Positions 8,464 to 17,638 of a stretch of 64,000 nt of DNA are shown here, one piece after another. A model generated the notes under the pieces. It was given only the letters and a program-made list of their open reading frames with translations. It did not search any database and was not told the DNA's origin. Both the position numbers and the translations under genes were made by a program. Position 1 is the stretch's first letter; the number at the start of each line of letters is the position of its first letter. The stretch spans positions 1 through 64,000 of the forward strand of contig JAUIJC010000024.1 in assembly GCA_030431525.1 (NCBI GenBank). The letters run 5' to 3'. This DNA is from Bacteroidia bacterium (GTDB lineage Bacteria; Bacteroidota; Bacteroidia; Cytophagales; JAAEPT01).

Positions 8464-9456
8464 ATGTCTTCTAAACCTGCCATCCTTCCACATATCAGCT
8501 TGTTGACTCCAAACGGAGTCTGGTTGGAAGGGCAGATTCTTGCCATTCGGGATAGCTATACCTACCTACCAGAAAAGGATACGATTTGGAAGAACATCAA
8601 CAGGTTATGGCGCTTTTACAGAGCGAAGCTTATCCAACAGCACAGCTTGGAATTGCGTTATGAGGATATCAAAATTCCCATTTTGACGAATAACACGGGC
8701 TGTTTTCAGCTTGAGATTCCTGTCAGTCCCCATAAATTCCGCCAAGAGAAGCTGGTTTACCACCTGAACGGGAGCCGTACACCCATCGCCAAACTCTGCG
8801 AACAAGACATCTACGATTATCAATTCTTCAAGAAGGGCGTCATTTCAGACATTGACGATACCGTACTTATAAGTCATGCCACCAAGCCACTTCAAAAGGC
8901 TCGACACCTGTTGTTCCGAAGCATTTTGAAACGCAAGGAAGTCTTACAGGCCTCACAGCTTTACCAAGAGCTCCATGCCCACGGAAACCGTTTTTTCTAT
9001 GTTTCCAATAGCGAGATGAACCTGTTCTATCCACTAAGGGTCTTTCTTCATCACAAGAGCTTTCCCAATGGGCCCATTTACTTGAAGCCCTTTAAGAAAC
9101 TGAATCAGACGTTTAGAAGGCCTTCGGTGGAACTACGCATTTCCTACAAACTGGAGCGCATCCGCTTTCTCTTGAGTGCTTTTCCACAAAAACAATTCCT
9201 CCTCATTGGGGATGGCGGACAAAGTGATTTTATGATTTACCATGAAATCGCCACCAAACACCCCAATCAAATTGCTGGAGTTTACATTCGGCACTTGGAC
9301 CCCATGGCTAAAAAATTGGCTGAGGAAACTCCTGAAAACAACGAGCTTTTGGAAAGACAGATTCCCGTATTCCACTTTGAGCATTACGAGGAACTTCACC
9401 AGCACCTACAAAACACCAAGGTCTTGTCATTTTTTGACCAACAGCAAAGCGGGTAA
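8464..9456 (+). CDS. App1-like phosphatidate phosphatase (DUF2183 family)
   Basis: The 330-residue protein carries the App1 catalytic domain: the HAD-type nucleophile motif SDIDDTVLIS near residue 135, VSNSEMNLF where App1 proteins have VSxSPW, and IGDGGQSDFMIY with the terminal Asp pair. Yeast App1 dephosphorylates phosphatidate to diacylglycerol. Here it is divergent from a diacylglycerol-kinase-like gene that would catalyse the opposite step. The N-terminal ~120 residues match a regulatory beta-rich region. No signal peptide is evident. The stop directly abuts the convergent stop of the peptidase gene. Confidence 0.8.
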   Translation: MSSKPAILPHISLLTPNGVWLEGQILAIRDSYTYLPEKDTIWKNINRLWRFYRAKLIQQHSLELRYEDIKIPILTNNTGCFQLEIPVSPHKFRQEKLVYHLNGSRTPIAKLCEQDIYDYQFFKKGVISDIDDTVLISHATKPLQKARHLLFRSILKRKEVLQASQLYQELHAHGNRFFYVSNSEMNLFYPLRVFLHHKSFPNGPIYLKPFKKLNQTFRRPSVELRISYKLERIRFLLSAFPQKQFLLIGDGGQSDFMIYHEIATKHPNQIAGVYIRHLDPMAKKLAEETPENNELLERQIPVFHFEHYEELHQHLQNTKVLSFFDQQQSG

Positions 9457-12321
9457 TTAATAGAAGGAAATCCCAAAAATTCCTTCAAACACGGGATTCT
9501 GTTCCTTGGTCACATAGGAAAATCTTGCACCTACACTCAGCAAATAGCCATAACGGAGAAAGTTTGCATCCGTGGTGAGCTCCAATCCGAACGACTCAAA
9601 ATTCTTGTGGTTGCCCAAATATGTTGACCACGAGTAGTCATAAAATGGCGAGGCATTGATTCGCTGAAAATAGGCCAACCACCACACCCGAAGATCTGGA
9701 TAAGCAATGGGAAATGTGTAATCCACTTGCAGGGTGGCCAAATGGTCGGTATCCTCTTCCTTAACCCCTCGAGGGAAATTCAAATAGCCTCTTCGGAAAC
9801 GCAATCGTTCACCACCAATGTATTGCCCACCCAAGCGAACCCGCAAAACTTGGTGCTTGAACAGCCCCGGAAAATTGAATCTGCCGGTGGCGTAATAAAG
9901 CTCCTCTTGGCCATCGTTAAAGGGCGCTTTGGCAATGGAGAAACGTAGGTATTGTTCCCAAGGGCTCAAAATATCTCGGACGGCACGCTTCCTCACCCGA
10001 CGGAAAATCAGATGCCCACGCAAAGGCGTCCATTCAAATTGACTTCTGAACTGAGGTCCTGTGAACAAAATGTCCTCATAGGAGGCTGAAAGAATAGGCG
10101 TGAAAAACACAAAATGCTTGCCCTTGGTGAAATTCAACGGCAGAGAAACCGAAAAATCATAGTCCACTTCTCTTCTGTCCGTCACCTCAAGGGTATCATC
10201 GCCAGACAATACAAACCGATTGAAATTGCTCTGTTGCTCACGTTCCACCCCAAAATCCAACACGGGATACCAGCCACGATAACTGAGTTCGGCCGACAAG
10301 GTATTGATGTCATTCACTCCATCATAGCCCCATCTTCCACCAAGAATCGCTGTACTCAGCACATTTTGTGATTTGACCTCCACACCAATCGTTGTGGAAT
10401 AATCATTCGGGTCCATGGCGACAGGTTGCCAGCTATGGAAATTCAGCAAGTGGCCAATTTTCCTGTATTTCTTGGATTCAAGGTCCAATTGCGGAATGGA
10501 ATCCAGCACATTCGGTTTTAATTCCTGACGCTCTGCCGGCTCATAATACGCCACAAAATTGCTTGGTCCTTCTGGGCTGTAAAGCAAGCTATCCTTTTCC
10601 GCCCTCACCAAATCAAATCCCTCCGTGCGATAATCCGCATAGAAAAGCTGGCCTTGATGCATGAATGGGTCATAAGCCCCAAATCGAGAAGAAGTCAACT
10701 GAAAAACCTCTCGGGTGGAAACCACCACACCAAACACATTATCAATTCCAGAAGCACTTGAACGATAACACACAGTATCTCCCGACCAAGTTGGGTTTGC
10801 CACCTGAAAACGGCTGTAAGCCAATAAATCCCCGTCTGCTTGGCCTGAATTGGCATCAAACACAGCCAACGTGTTTCCCAAGCCACGGACAAATTTGACG
10901 ACCACCACTTTTTTTCCATCCGAGGAAAACCACGGCATTTTATAAAAGATGGAGTCCGACTCCCCCATTTTCTTGAGTTGCTTCCCCGATTTAGCATTCA
11001 AAATCACCACGGAAGAATGGTTCAGCTCATCCACTTCGACAGCCACCACCTTCTCTCCATCCATGGAAATAGCTGGTGCATACAGTCGGCTCTTTCTGCT
11101 TAACTCATAGCGTTTCTTCTCTGCTAAATCATAGCGCAAGACGACCGAAAAACTGCGGTATCCCCAACGTGGGTCTGGATGCTCTTCCGCCCACACAATG
11201 CTTTTCCCATCACTGGACAATGATATTCGGTCATAAGGTCCCGGCTCAAAAACCTTTTCCTCATTTCCCAAGGAATCCACGAGTACAAAAGCGTCAATCA
11301 TCCCATAACCGTATTTCAAAACCAAAACACGCCCATCAGGCATGGCAATCGGATGACGATAAAAGGTTGGGACTTTCGATGTTCGATGATTCAAGGCTTG
11401 ATACGGCGTTGGAGAAATCAGGCTATCCTGCTCACGCCAAAGGCTGTCCAATTCCTGCACTGTTCGCCGATAAAGCTCAGAGGTTGTCAACCCAGTAACT
11501 TTCTTCAGGCACCTCGAAAACGGAAAAAATCGAATGGGCCATCGAGCGATTTTATCCAAAGTTTTTCCCCAAACATCCTCCCCGTAATGTCGGCGAGCAT
11601 AAGCCACCATATGATAACCAAAGGGATATTGATTGGGAATGACATCCCTAAAGGAACCAAACGAGGCCTTGTCATACGTATAAGGTCCTCGCTCCAAAAG
11701 TTGCGTCCGATAGGACATGACAAACTCCGGCATACGACCTCGTCCTGACAGGGTCAAACTGGTTTCATTCAGAGTCGCATCGCCCTCCATAAACCACAAG
11801 GGTGTAGTCGCCCCGAACACCAATCCCGTGCCCTGTTCCCCCAACAACCAATAGGGAACATTTGAAAATCCTTGGCGGTATTTATCCACCTGAACCATGT
11901 GGCGGAACTCATGAATCGCCAGCTGATTCAGCCAATCAACAGGCTCTTGGTCCTGAGGCATCACCGTGAAAAATTCTGAACGCCTCGGCGCCAAAGTCAC
12001 AAAACCATTGGAGGAAGAAAGCTGGGTTTGAAGGATGATGGGGAACCTTTTGGGCTGACCGCCCAAGGAATAAGAACCGTAAGAATAGTTCAGCTCAAGG
12101 GTGCTGGTAACCCGCTTGGCCTCTTGCTCAAAATCAGCGGGATAAATAATCGTGAAATGCGGAGAACGAATCTGTCGCCAACAAATGGAAGCGGGATTCT
12201 CACCCACAGAATAAAACTGGGCATTGGCCGAAAAGGATAGCAGGAAAACCACCAAAGCCAACCATAATTTTGGTATTTCAGTAAAATCCAAAAAACGAGA
12301 ACCAAAAAAGCGGTTTGACAT
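9457..12321 (-). CDS. Exported MA-clan metallopeptidase with TolB-like propeller and barrel-like C-terminus
   Basis: A 954-residue exported protein. The N-terminus has a signal peptide ending SFSANAQ (about residue 35). A gluzincin-type zinc site follows: AIHEFRHMVQ (HExxH near residue 150), with a downstream Glu in LWFMEGDA. Residues ~300-620 show repeated TolB/WD40-like strands (SLSSDGKSIVWAEE, AISMDGEKVVAVE, WFSSDGKKVVVV). The last ~300 residues are rich in alternating aromatic beta-strands and end in a terminal aromatic (GIFGISFY), suggesting an outer-membrane beta-barrel. The combination implies a surface or periplasmic protease anchored in the outer membrane. The substrate is unknown. 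Confidence 0.75.
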   Translation of the reverse strand: MSNRFFGSRFLDFTEIPKLWLALVVFLLSFSANAQFYSVGENPASICWRQIRSPHFTIIYPADFEQEAKRVTSTLELNYSYGSYSLGGQPKRFPIILQTQLSSSNGFVTLAPRRSEFFTVMPQDQEPVDWLNQLAIHEFRHMVQVDKYRQGFSNVPYWLLGEQGTGLVFGATTPLWFMEGDATLNETSLTLSGRGRMPEFVMSYRTQLLERGPYTYDKASFGSFRDVIPNQYPFGYHMVAYARRHYGEDVWGKTLDKIARWPIRFFPFSRCLKKVTGLTTSELYRRTVQELDSLWREQDSLISPTPYQALNHRTSKVPTFYRHPIAMPDGRVLVLKYGYGMIDAFVLVDSLGNEEKVFEPGPYDRISLSSDGKSIVWAEEHPDPRWGYRSFSVVLRYDLAEKKRYELSRKSRLYAPAISMDGEKVVAVEVDELNHSSVVILNAKSGKQLKKMGESDSIFYKMPWFSSDGKKVVVVKFVRGLGNTLAVFDANSGQADGDLLAYSRFQVANPTWSGDTVCYRSSASGIDNVFGVVVSTREVFQLTSSRFGAYDPFMHQGQLFYADYRTEGFDLVRAEKDSLLYSPEGPSNFVAYYEPAERQELKPNVLDSIPQLDLESKKYRKIGHLLNFHSWQPVAMDPNDYSTTIGVEVKSQNVLSTAILGGRWGYDGVNDINTLSAELSYRGWYPVLDFGVEREQQSNFNRFVLSGDDTLEVTDRREVDYDFSVSLPLNFTKGKHFVFFTPILSASYEDILFTGPQFRSQFEWTPLRGHLIFRRVRKRAVRDILSPWEQYLRFSIAKAPFNDGQEELYYATGRFNFPGLFKHQVLRVRLGGQYIGGERLRFRRGYLNFPRGVKEEDTDHLATLQVDYTFPIAYPDLRVWWLAYFQRINASPFYDYSWSTYLGNHKNFESFGLELTTDANFLRYGYLLSVGARFSYVTKEQNPVFEGIFGISFY

Positions 12322-12376
12322 AAAAGCGTGTATTTTTGCTCTTCCTCAGCCTGTAACAGACTACTGGTCATCATTT

Positions 12377-12453
12377 GTATCAAGTACCATGTATTATGTA
12401 CAATGAGCCAATCGTGAGGGCATTCATTGTACACAATACATGATACATTGTAC
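12377..12453. repeat. Palindromic intergenic element, family A copy 2
   Basis: Left arm GTATCAAGTACCATGTATTA and right arm AATACATGATACATTGTAC form a long imperfect hairpin. The flanks also pair (CTACTGG near 12361, CCAGTAG near 12460). It lies upstream of the PIF1-like helicase start and downstream of the divergent peptidase start. Confidence 0.8.
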
Positions 12454-12482
12454 AACTATCCAGTAGCCTCAGCCTTTAAAAT

Positions 12483-13790
12483 ATGAATCTTGAACTCACC
12501 CCAGAATTCCAAGAGGCCCTCGACCTGATGGCCAAAACGAAGGATTCCTTTTTTCTGACGGGAAAGGCTGGTACAGGCAAATCTACCTTTTTAAAACATG
12601 CCATTGAGGTCCTCAAGAAAAACATTGTCGTGGTGGCCCCAACAGGCATTTCGGCCATCAATGTTGGCGGTAGCACCATCCATTCCTTTTTCCAGCTCCC
12701 TCCTCGGCCATTGTTTCCCAACGACCCCGAAATTAAGACCTTCCCGTCCAATACCAACCGCGCCTCGGTCATCCGAAACATGGATATCTTGGTCATCGAT
12801 GAGATTTCCATGGTACGGGCTGACCTGTTAGACGCCATTGACCAATGCCTCCGCAAAAATTCTAAACAGCCGTTTTTGCCCTTTGGAGGAAAACAGGTGG
12901 TCCTCATTGGCGACCTATTCCAATTAGAACCAATCGCCAAAGCGGATGAATCCGACGGTTTCTTCCATGATTTTTATGAGGGAAAACCATTCTTTTTCAA
13001 GGCCAAGGTGTTTGACCAAATTCCATTAAAAGTACTTGAGCTCACCAAAATCTATCGGCAAAAAGACGAGCGATTCATTAAAGTCCTTAATACAATCCGA
13101 AGCGGTTCCATTTCCATGGCTACGCTTCAAGGACTCAACCAACTTTGTGTCCACCCCATCACGGACAAAAACACCATTATCCTTAGCTCCAGAAACGCCA
13201 TTGCCGACCAAATCAACCAAGGACGACTTAGTGATATTCCCAACAAACAATTCAAGGCAACTGGCATTGTCGAAGGCACTTTTGAGCCGAGCAAATACCC
13301 CGTGGACCTTGAGCTGAAACTTAAGGAAGGCGCTCAAATCATGTTCGTGAAAAATGACAAAGACAAGCGCTGGATTAACGGCACCCTTGCCACGCTTCAC
13401 AAAATAGGTCCTGAGGGCATCCAAGCCCAATTAGAAGACGGCACCATCCATACCTTGGAACCTGCCACTTGGGAAAACATCACCTATCATTACAACCGAA
13501 AGGAGCGCAAGGTAGAACAAAAGGTTCTGGGTTCTTTCAAGCAATTCCCCATCAAACTGGCTTGGGCCATCACCATCCACAAAAGCCAAGGACTAACCTT
13601 TGACCGCGTGCACATTGATATGGGGGCAGGCGCTTTTGCTGGAGGTCAAACTTATGTGGCGCTCAGTCGATGCCGAAGCTTGGAAGGTCTTTCATTCCAA
13701 ACGCCACTCCGTTCTACGGATATTTTTATTGACCAAGAACTACGAGAATTTATCTCAGGGGAGAATTCTGTGACTATTGAAGAGAGCTGA
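12483..13790 (+). CDS. PIF1-family DNA helicase
   Basis: The 435-residue SF1B helicase has Walker A (LTGKAGTGKST, near residue 25-35), motif Ia (VVAPTGISAINVGG), Walker B (ILVIDEISMVRADLLD), motif III (VLIGDLFQLEPI), and the C-terminal UvrD-like motifs AITIHKSQGLTFDRV and YVALSRCRSLEGL. PIF1/RecD2-like enzymes unwind DNA 5'-3' and resolve G-quadruplex or R-loop structures. The family A palindrome sits in its leader, and a TATTTTTG promoter-like element occurs further upstream near 12327. It is compact, without N- or C-terminal extras. Confidence 0.9.
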   Translation: MNLELTPEFQEALDLMAKTKDSFFLTGKAGTGKSTFLKHAIEVLKKNIVVVAPTGISAINVGGSTIHSFFQLPPRPLFPNDPEIKTFPSNTNRASVIRNMDILVIDEISMVRADLLDAIDQCLRKNSKQPFLPFGGKQVVLIGDLFQLEPIAKADESDGFFHDFYEGKPFFFKAKVFDQIPLKVLELTKIYRQKDERFIKVLNTIRSGSISMATLQGLNQLCVHPITDKNTIILSSRNAIADQINQGRLSDIPNKQFKATGIVEGTFEPSKYPVDLELKLKEGAQIMFVKNDKDKRWINGTLATLHKIGPEGIQAQLEDGTIHTLEPATWENITYHYNRKERKVEQKVLGSFKQFPIKLAWAITIHKSQGLTFDRVHIDMGAGAFAGGQTYVALSRCRSLEGLSFQTPLRSTDIFIDQELREFISGENSVTIEES

Positions 13791-13796
13791 AACAAA

Positions 13797-13935
13797 CCAC
13801 AGAGCCCACAGAGCCCACAGAGCCCACAGAGCCCACAGAGGAATAGAGAAAAGGAGACCCAATACTATCCAAAAAGCACTTTTTTTTGAAGTAAGAAAAC
13901 CTCTAAAACCTCCCTTCCTCTGTGGCCTCTGTGGT
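13797..13935. repeat. Palindromic intergenic element with 9-bp tandem repeats (family C)
   Basis: Directly after the helicase stop, CCACAGAGC-type 9-mers are repeated about five times (13798-13841). About 75 bp later comes the reverse-complement arm CCTCTGTGGCCTCTGTGG. The two arms would form a long hairpin. CACAGAG/CTCTGTG palindromes are scattered in many Bacteroidota genomes. The left arm alone has expanded. Confidence 0.75.
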
Positions 13936-14047
13936 ACTTGACAATTAACCCTCTTAAAAATTCTCCCTTTTGAAGAACAAGGATAAGTTTTCCCAAACTA
14001 TGCCCCCTAAGCCTCGTAGAGAAAAGTGACCCCTTACTTTTCTTTAC

Positions 14048-14518
14048 ATGAAACGCATCACCCTGTACTTAAAAACTCAATTTCGTAAACTACTCAATCA
14101 AAAAGGCGACCCCAAACACTTAGCAAAAAGCTTCGCTATCGGCAATTTTTTGGGCATGATGCCCTTGCCGGGGCTACAAATGCTTGTTGCTTTCGCTCTC
14201 TCTCCCATTCTTAAACTCAATAAAACGGCATGCGTCACTGGGACGTTGAACACCAATCCCATCACCGCTCCGTTCATTTTTTTCTTCAACTACAAATTGG
14301 GTGTTTGGCTTCTGGATGTCCATCCCGTAATCCAGCATCACGACCAACTTGACCTTGCGCTTTTGATTGAGTTATCTGTTGCCGGAGGCTATATCTTGGA
14401 ATGTTTGTTGGCTGGAGGCATTGTGGCTGGAATCATCAATGCGATTGGCGCCTACTACCTGAGCTTGGCCTATTTCCGCAGAAAAATGAAACGGGTGGAA
14501 GTGCAAGCGAAGGAATAA
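14048..14518 (+). CDS. DUF2062 membrane protein
   Basis: The 156-residue protein matches the DUF2062 pattern: a basic N-terminus, then KSFAIGNFLGMMPLPGLQ, and NTNPITAPFIFFFNYKLG, with three hydrophobic segments. DUF2062 proteins are small inner-membrane proteins of unknown function, sometimes linked to glycosyltransferases or lipid export. It stands alone upstream of the OstA/LptA-like gene and in the same direction, with 48 nt between them. A TATTTTTG promoter element lies in that gap, so they may be separately transcribed. Confidence 0.8.
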   Translation: MKRITLYLKTQFRKLLNQKGDPKHLAKSFAIGNFLGMMPLPGLQMLVAFALSPILKLNKTACVTGTLNTNPITAPFIFFFNYKLGVWLLDVHPVIQHHDQLDLALLIELSVAGGYILECLLAGGIVAGIINAIGAYYLSLAYFRRKMKRVEVQAKE

Positions 14519-14533
14519 GCCCAAAGTTTCCCC

Positions 14534-14541
14534 TATTTTTG
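14534..14541 (+). promoter_or_regulatory. Bacteroidota -7 element upstream of the OstA/LptA-like gene
   Basis: TATTTTTG matches the TAnnTTTG -7 consensus and sits 26 nt before the ATG at 14567. No clear -33 TTTG is seen at the expected spacing. Confidence 0.4.
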
Positions 14542-14566
14542 CTCTTGGAAGCTTTTTCCATTAGCA

Positions 14567-16243
14567 ATGAGAACAACCCTCACTTTCATAATACTGTTGT
14601 TGGGCATCAGCAACATTTCCTTTTCCCAAGACGACGACAAGGTTCGCCTCATTCAAGCCGACCGACTCAAAGGCCGAATGATTGATGGCAAGCGAGTGAA
14701 CATGGTCATCGGGAACGTCATTTTCAAACACAAGGACGCCACGCTTTACTGTGATTCCGCTTACCAAGACAAAGGGGAAAACGTAGTCCAAGCCTATGGG
14801 CGCTCCCGTGTGCAAAAGGGCGACTCTATCACCATGTGGGCTGATGAGCTCCGTTATTTCGGTAATGACCGCAAGGCAAAGGCTTCCACAAATGTGGTTC
14901 TCAAACAGGGAAGCACCACGCTGAATACGGACAACCTCGACTTCAACTTGGAGGAGGATTTGGCCTACTACTACAATGGCGGGAAAATCCGTGACGGAAA
15001 AACCCGTCTTACCAGTCAGGTGGGCATCTATGACACGGAAAACAGAAGTTATGCGTTTCGGGATAGCATCGTGATTCGCGGAGATGGCTACAAGTTGGTT
15101 TCCGATACCCTGAACTATTTTACACGCTCCAAAATTGCCCGCTTTTTTGGGCCAACATGGATTTACTCCCAAAACGACAGGACGCTGTACGCCGAGGTTG
15201 GGGAATACAAAACGGTTTCCCAACGCTCTTACTTCAAAAAAAATGGATGGTTGGAAGACAACAAATACCGTTTGGAAGGTGACAGCCTCTATTTTGACAA
15301 CCTTGAGGATTTCGGTTATAGCTTCGGCAATGTCTATTTAGAGGCCAAAAAAGATAGTCTTATCATTTTGGGCGATGAAGCTATTCACAAAGGATACGTG
15401 GGTGAATCAACGGTTTTTGGAAATCCATTGATGAAAAAACTCCAAGGGGTAGACACGCTTTATCTCTCCGCTGACACTTTGGTTTCCCAGCAAGACACCT
15501 TGGACAGAAGGGCTCAAGTACGGGCTTATTTTGGCGTGTTGGTCTTCCATGAAAACATTCAGGCTTCCTGTGATTCATTGGTTTATGACCTTGCCGACTC
15601 CACCATTTCCTTCTTTGAAAAGCCGATTGTTTGGAGCACTCCGCACCAGATTACTGCGGACACCATTGATGTTTTGTTGAATGAAGAAGGCGCCGAGAAA
15701 ATATTCGCTCGAAGCCATTCATTCATCATTTCTGAGGACACAATTACGGAATACTACAATCAGGTGAAAGGACGGCAAACCGTGGCTTCCTTTGAAAACA
15801 ATGACCTGAAACGCGTGGATGTGGACGGAAATGGAGAGAGTTTGTACTTCGCACGACAAGAAGGACAAGCCTCTGTGATGGGCATGAACCTGATCAAATG
15901 CAGTAAGATGGTCTTGACCTTTGTAGAAAATGATCTCAACGATATCACTTTCCTCACGGAACCCAAAGCCAACTTCACCCCTCCCCAACTCATCAACTCC
16001 AGCAACAACCGCTTGGAGCAATTCCGCTGGTTGGAAGACATCAAACCAACCAAGGCCCAACTCCTCAATACAAGAAATCCTCAACCTTCCCCTAAAACGG
16101 AAGAAACCATAAAGCCTGAACCTGAAACCAATTTACCAGAACCTCCTGTTATTGAGGAGGAAAACGGTTCTCCTAAATTCGAAAAGAAGGCCAAGAAAAA
16201 AAAGTCGCGAAAAGAGCGAAAGGAGGACAAAAAGAAGGATTGA
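14567..16243 (+). CDS. OstA/LptA-like LPS transport protein
   Basis: A 558-residue exported protein with a signal peptide (IILLLGISNISFSQ) and an OstA-like N-terminal domain. Repeated beta-jellyroll strands bear the motif of LptA/LptD bridges (MIDGKRVNMVIGNVIFKHKD, ATLYCDSAYQ, NTDNLDFNLEEDLAYY). The second half repeats this pattern (LSADTLVSQQDTLD, ASCDSLVYDLADST). The last ~60 residues are a charged tail, PEPE-rich then KKAKKKKSRKERK. Bacteroidota commonly use such OstA-like proteins as the periplasmic LPS bridge. It is followed by bamD. Confidence 0.85.
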   Translation: MRTTLTFIILLLGISNISFSQDDDKVRLIQADRLKGRMIDGKRVNMVIGNVIFKHKDATLYCDSAYQDKGENVVQAYGRSRVQKGDSITMWADELRYFGNDRKAKASTNVVLKQGSTTLNTDNLDFNLEEDLAYYYNGGKIRDGKTRLTSQVGIYDTENRSYAFRDSIVIRGDGYKLVSDTLNYFTRSKIARFFGPTWIYSQNDRTLYAEVGEYKTVSQRSYFKKNGWLEDNKYRLEGDSLYFDNLEDFGYSFGNVYLEAKKDSLIILGDEAIHKGYVGESTVFGNPLMKKLQGVDTLYLSADTLVSQQDTLDRRAQVRAYFGVLVFHENIQASCDSLVYDLADSTISFFEKPIVWSTPHQITADTIDVLLNEEGAEKIFARSHSFIISEDTITEYYNQVKGRQTVASFENNDLKRVDVDGNGESLYFARQEGQASVMGMNLIKCSKMVLTFVENDLNDITFLTEPKANFTPPQLINSSNNRLEQFRWLEDIKPTKAQLLNTRNPQPSPKTEETIKPEPETNLPEPPVIEEENGSPKFEKKAKKKKSRKERKEDKKKD

Positions 16244-16262
16244 AAAAATCCTCCCAAACCCC

Positions 16263-16270
16263 TACCTTTG
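16263..16270 (+). promoter_or_regulatory. Promoter of bamD operon
   Basis: TACCTTTG matches the -7 consensus, with a TTG at 16240-16242 about 20 nt upstream at the -33 position. The predicted transcript starts within about 10 nt of the bamD ATG at 16278, giving an almost leaderless mRNA. Confidence 0.55.
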
Positions 16271-16277
16271 ACGGCTT

Positions 16278-17105
16278 ATGAAATTAGTCTCCAATACCTT
16301 TTTGAGCCTGCTCGCCACTTTGATCCTTTTAGGGAGTTGCAGCAAGTTCCAACGCCTCCAACGAAGTGACTCCGTCGATGAGCGCTACAACGGAGCTGTT
16401 GCCTATTATGAGGAAAAGGATTACTATCGGGCCAGCGTACTGTTGGAGGGTTTGATGCCCTATGTGGTGGGTTCCGAAAAAGCGGAGCACGTACAGTTCT
16501 ACTACGCTAATTGCAGCTATCAAGAAAAGGACCTGTACACTGCGGCTCATTATTTCAAACGCTTTTACACGACTTACCCAAGGAGTGAGCACACCGAGGA
16601 GGCCATGTTCTTGTATGCCAAATGCCTTTATGGAATGTCTCCAAAATCCAACTTGGACCAAGACAACACCTTGCAGGCATTGCAAGCGCTACAAACTTAC
16701 CAGCTCAAGTATCCATCTTCTCCACGCGTGGAGGAGTGCCAAAGGATGATTGATGAGTTGGAAGACAAATTGGAGTTGAAAGCTTATGAGCAGGCCAAGT
16801 TACACAACCAATTGCGTAATTATCGCGCTATGGTGATTTCGGCCCAGAACTTCTCTAAGCGTTACCCGAACTCGAAATACAACGAGGAACTGGATTTCCT
16901 CAAGCTTCAAGCGCAATACGACTTTGCGCGTAAGAGTATTGAGCAAATCATAAAGGATGGAAAGGTCGTTTACCTAAAGAAAGAGCGTCTTCAAGATGCC
17001 AAGAAGTTTTACTACGACTTCCTTTCCAGCTATCCGAATAGTAGCTACATGCCACAGGCAGAAAGTATCTACAAGCAAATTGAATCAGCATTAACCGCCA
17101 ACTAA
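16278..17105 (+). CDS. bamD: Outer membrane assembly lipoprotein BamD
   Basis: The 275-residue protein has a lipoprotein signal (LATLILLGSCSK, Cys near 21) followed by tetratricopeptide repeats typical of BamD/YfiO: YNGAVAYYEEKDYYRASVLLEGL, FYYANCSYQEKDLYTAAHYFKRF and later FLSSYPNSSYMPQAES. BamD is the essential lipoprotein of the BAM complex that inserts beta-barrels in the outer membrane. It is followed after 11 nt by rpoZ, an arrangement common in Bacteroidota. Confidence 0.93.
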   Translation: MKLVSNTFLSLLATLILLGSCSKFQRLQRSDSVDERYNGAVAYYEEKDYYRASVLLEGLMPYVVGSEKAEHVQFYYANCSYQEKDLYTAAHYFKRFYTTYPRSEHTEEAMFLYAKCLYGMSPKSNLDQDNTLQALQALQTYQLKYPSSPRVEECQRMIDELEDKLELKAYEQAKLHNQLRNYRAMVISAQNFSKRYPNSKYNEELDFLKLQAQYDFARKSIEQIIKDGKVVYLKKERLQDAKKFYYDFLSSYPNSSYMPQAESIYKQIESALTAN

Positions 17106-17116
17106 CCATAGAGATC

Positions 17117-17413
17117 ATGGCAAAGCCATCTATTGAAACCCGCAACATCGAGAAATTGATGAACGCCACTGGCAACATCTACAAGTCTGTTTATGTGGCT
17201 GGAAAGCGCGCCCGTCAGATTTCTTCCCAAACCAAGGAAGAATTGAACTCCAAGCTTTCCGAGTTTGCCTCTACGGTTGACAACTTGGAAGAGGTTCAAG
17301 AAAACCGCGAGCAAATCGAAATCTCTAAGCACTACGAGCGCATGCCTAAGCCAACAGCTATGGCCCTCGAAGAACTTCTTGATGGAGAAGTAGTGGTTAA
17401 AGAAAGAGGATAA
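17117..17413 (+). CDS. rpoZ: RNA polymerase omega subunit, Bacteroidota type
   Basis: The 98-residue protein begins MAKPSIETRNIEKLMNATGN. It matches the Bacteroidota omega subunit, which is longer than the E. coli protein and starts with an extra N-terminal segment. Omega helps RNA polymerase assembly. A strong terminator follows at 17440. Confidence 0.88.
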   Translation: MAKPSIETRNIEKLMNATGNIYKSVYVAGKRARQISSQTKEELNSKLSEFASTVDNLEEVQENREQIEISKHYERMPKPTAMALEELLDGEVVVKERG

Positions 17414-17439
17414 TCAACAGACATCTTATGTCTGCGACA

Positions 17440-17490
17440 AGAGGAAAAAGCGTTTGGTCTGTTTAACGACCAACACTTTTTCCTCTTTTT
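17440..17490 (+). terminator. Terminator after rpoZ
   Basis: A long stem GAGGAAAAAGCGTTTGGTC ... GACCAACACTTTTTCCTC followed by TTTTTC. A small hairpin CAGACATCTTATGTCTG precedes it. Confidence 0.85.
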
Positions 17491-17517
17491 CATTTCTTTA
17501 CTAAGCGTTTTGTCAGA

Positions 17518-17601
17518 GAGACTTTAGATTGGAGACATTAGACTTTAGCTTCAGTTCAAGTTTCAAGCGTGCTAACGTCTAAAATCTAATGTCTAATGTC
17601 T
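17518..17601. repeat. Palindromic intergenic element, family B copy 1
   Basis: Inverted repeat whose arms contain GACATTAGACTTTAG on the left and CTAAAATCTAATGTCTAATG on the right. A related copy lies at 50949-51025. It sits between the rpoZ terminator and the coaBC genes. Confidence 0.78.
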
Positions 17602-17638
17602 TTTCATCTCAAACTGACAAGACACTAAGAGTCCTCCA

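Noticed and set aside
9457-9459. Stops of the App1 and peptidase genes touching at 9456/9457 as an odd overlap
   Set aside because: Simple convergent ends with no spacer; I saw no terminator but also no conflict.
13798-13841. Tandem CCACAGAGC repeats as a CRISPR-like array
   Set aside because: 9-bp units with no spacers and a matching inverted arm 75 bp away; this is a palindromic repeat, not a CRISPR.
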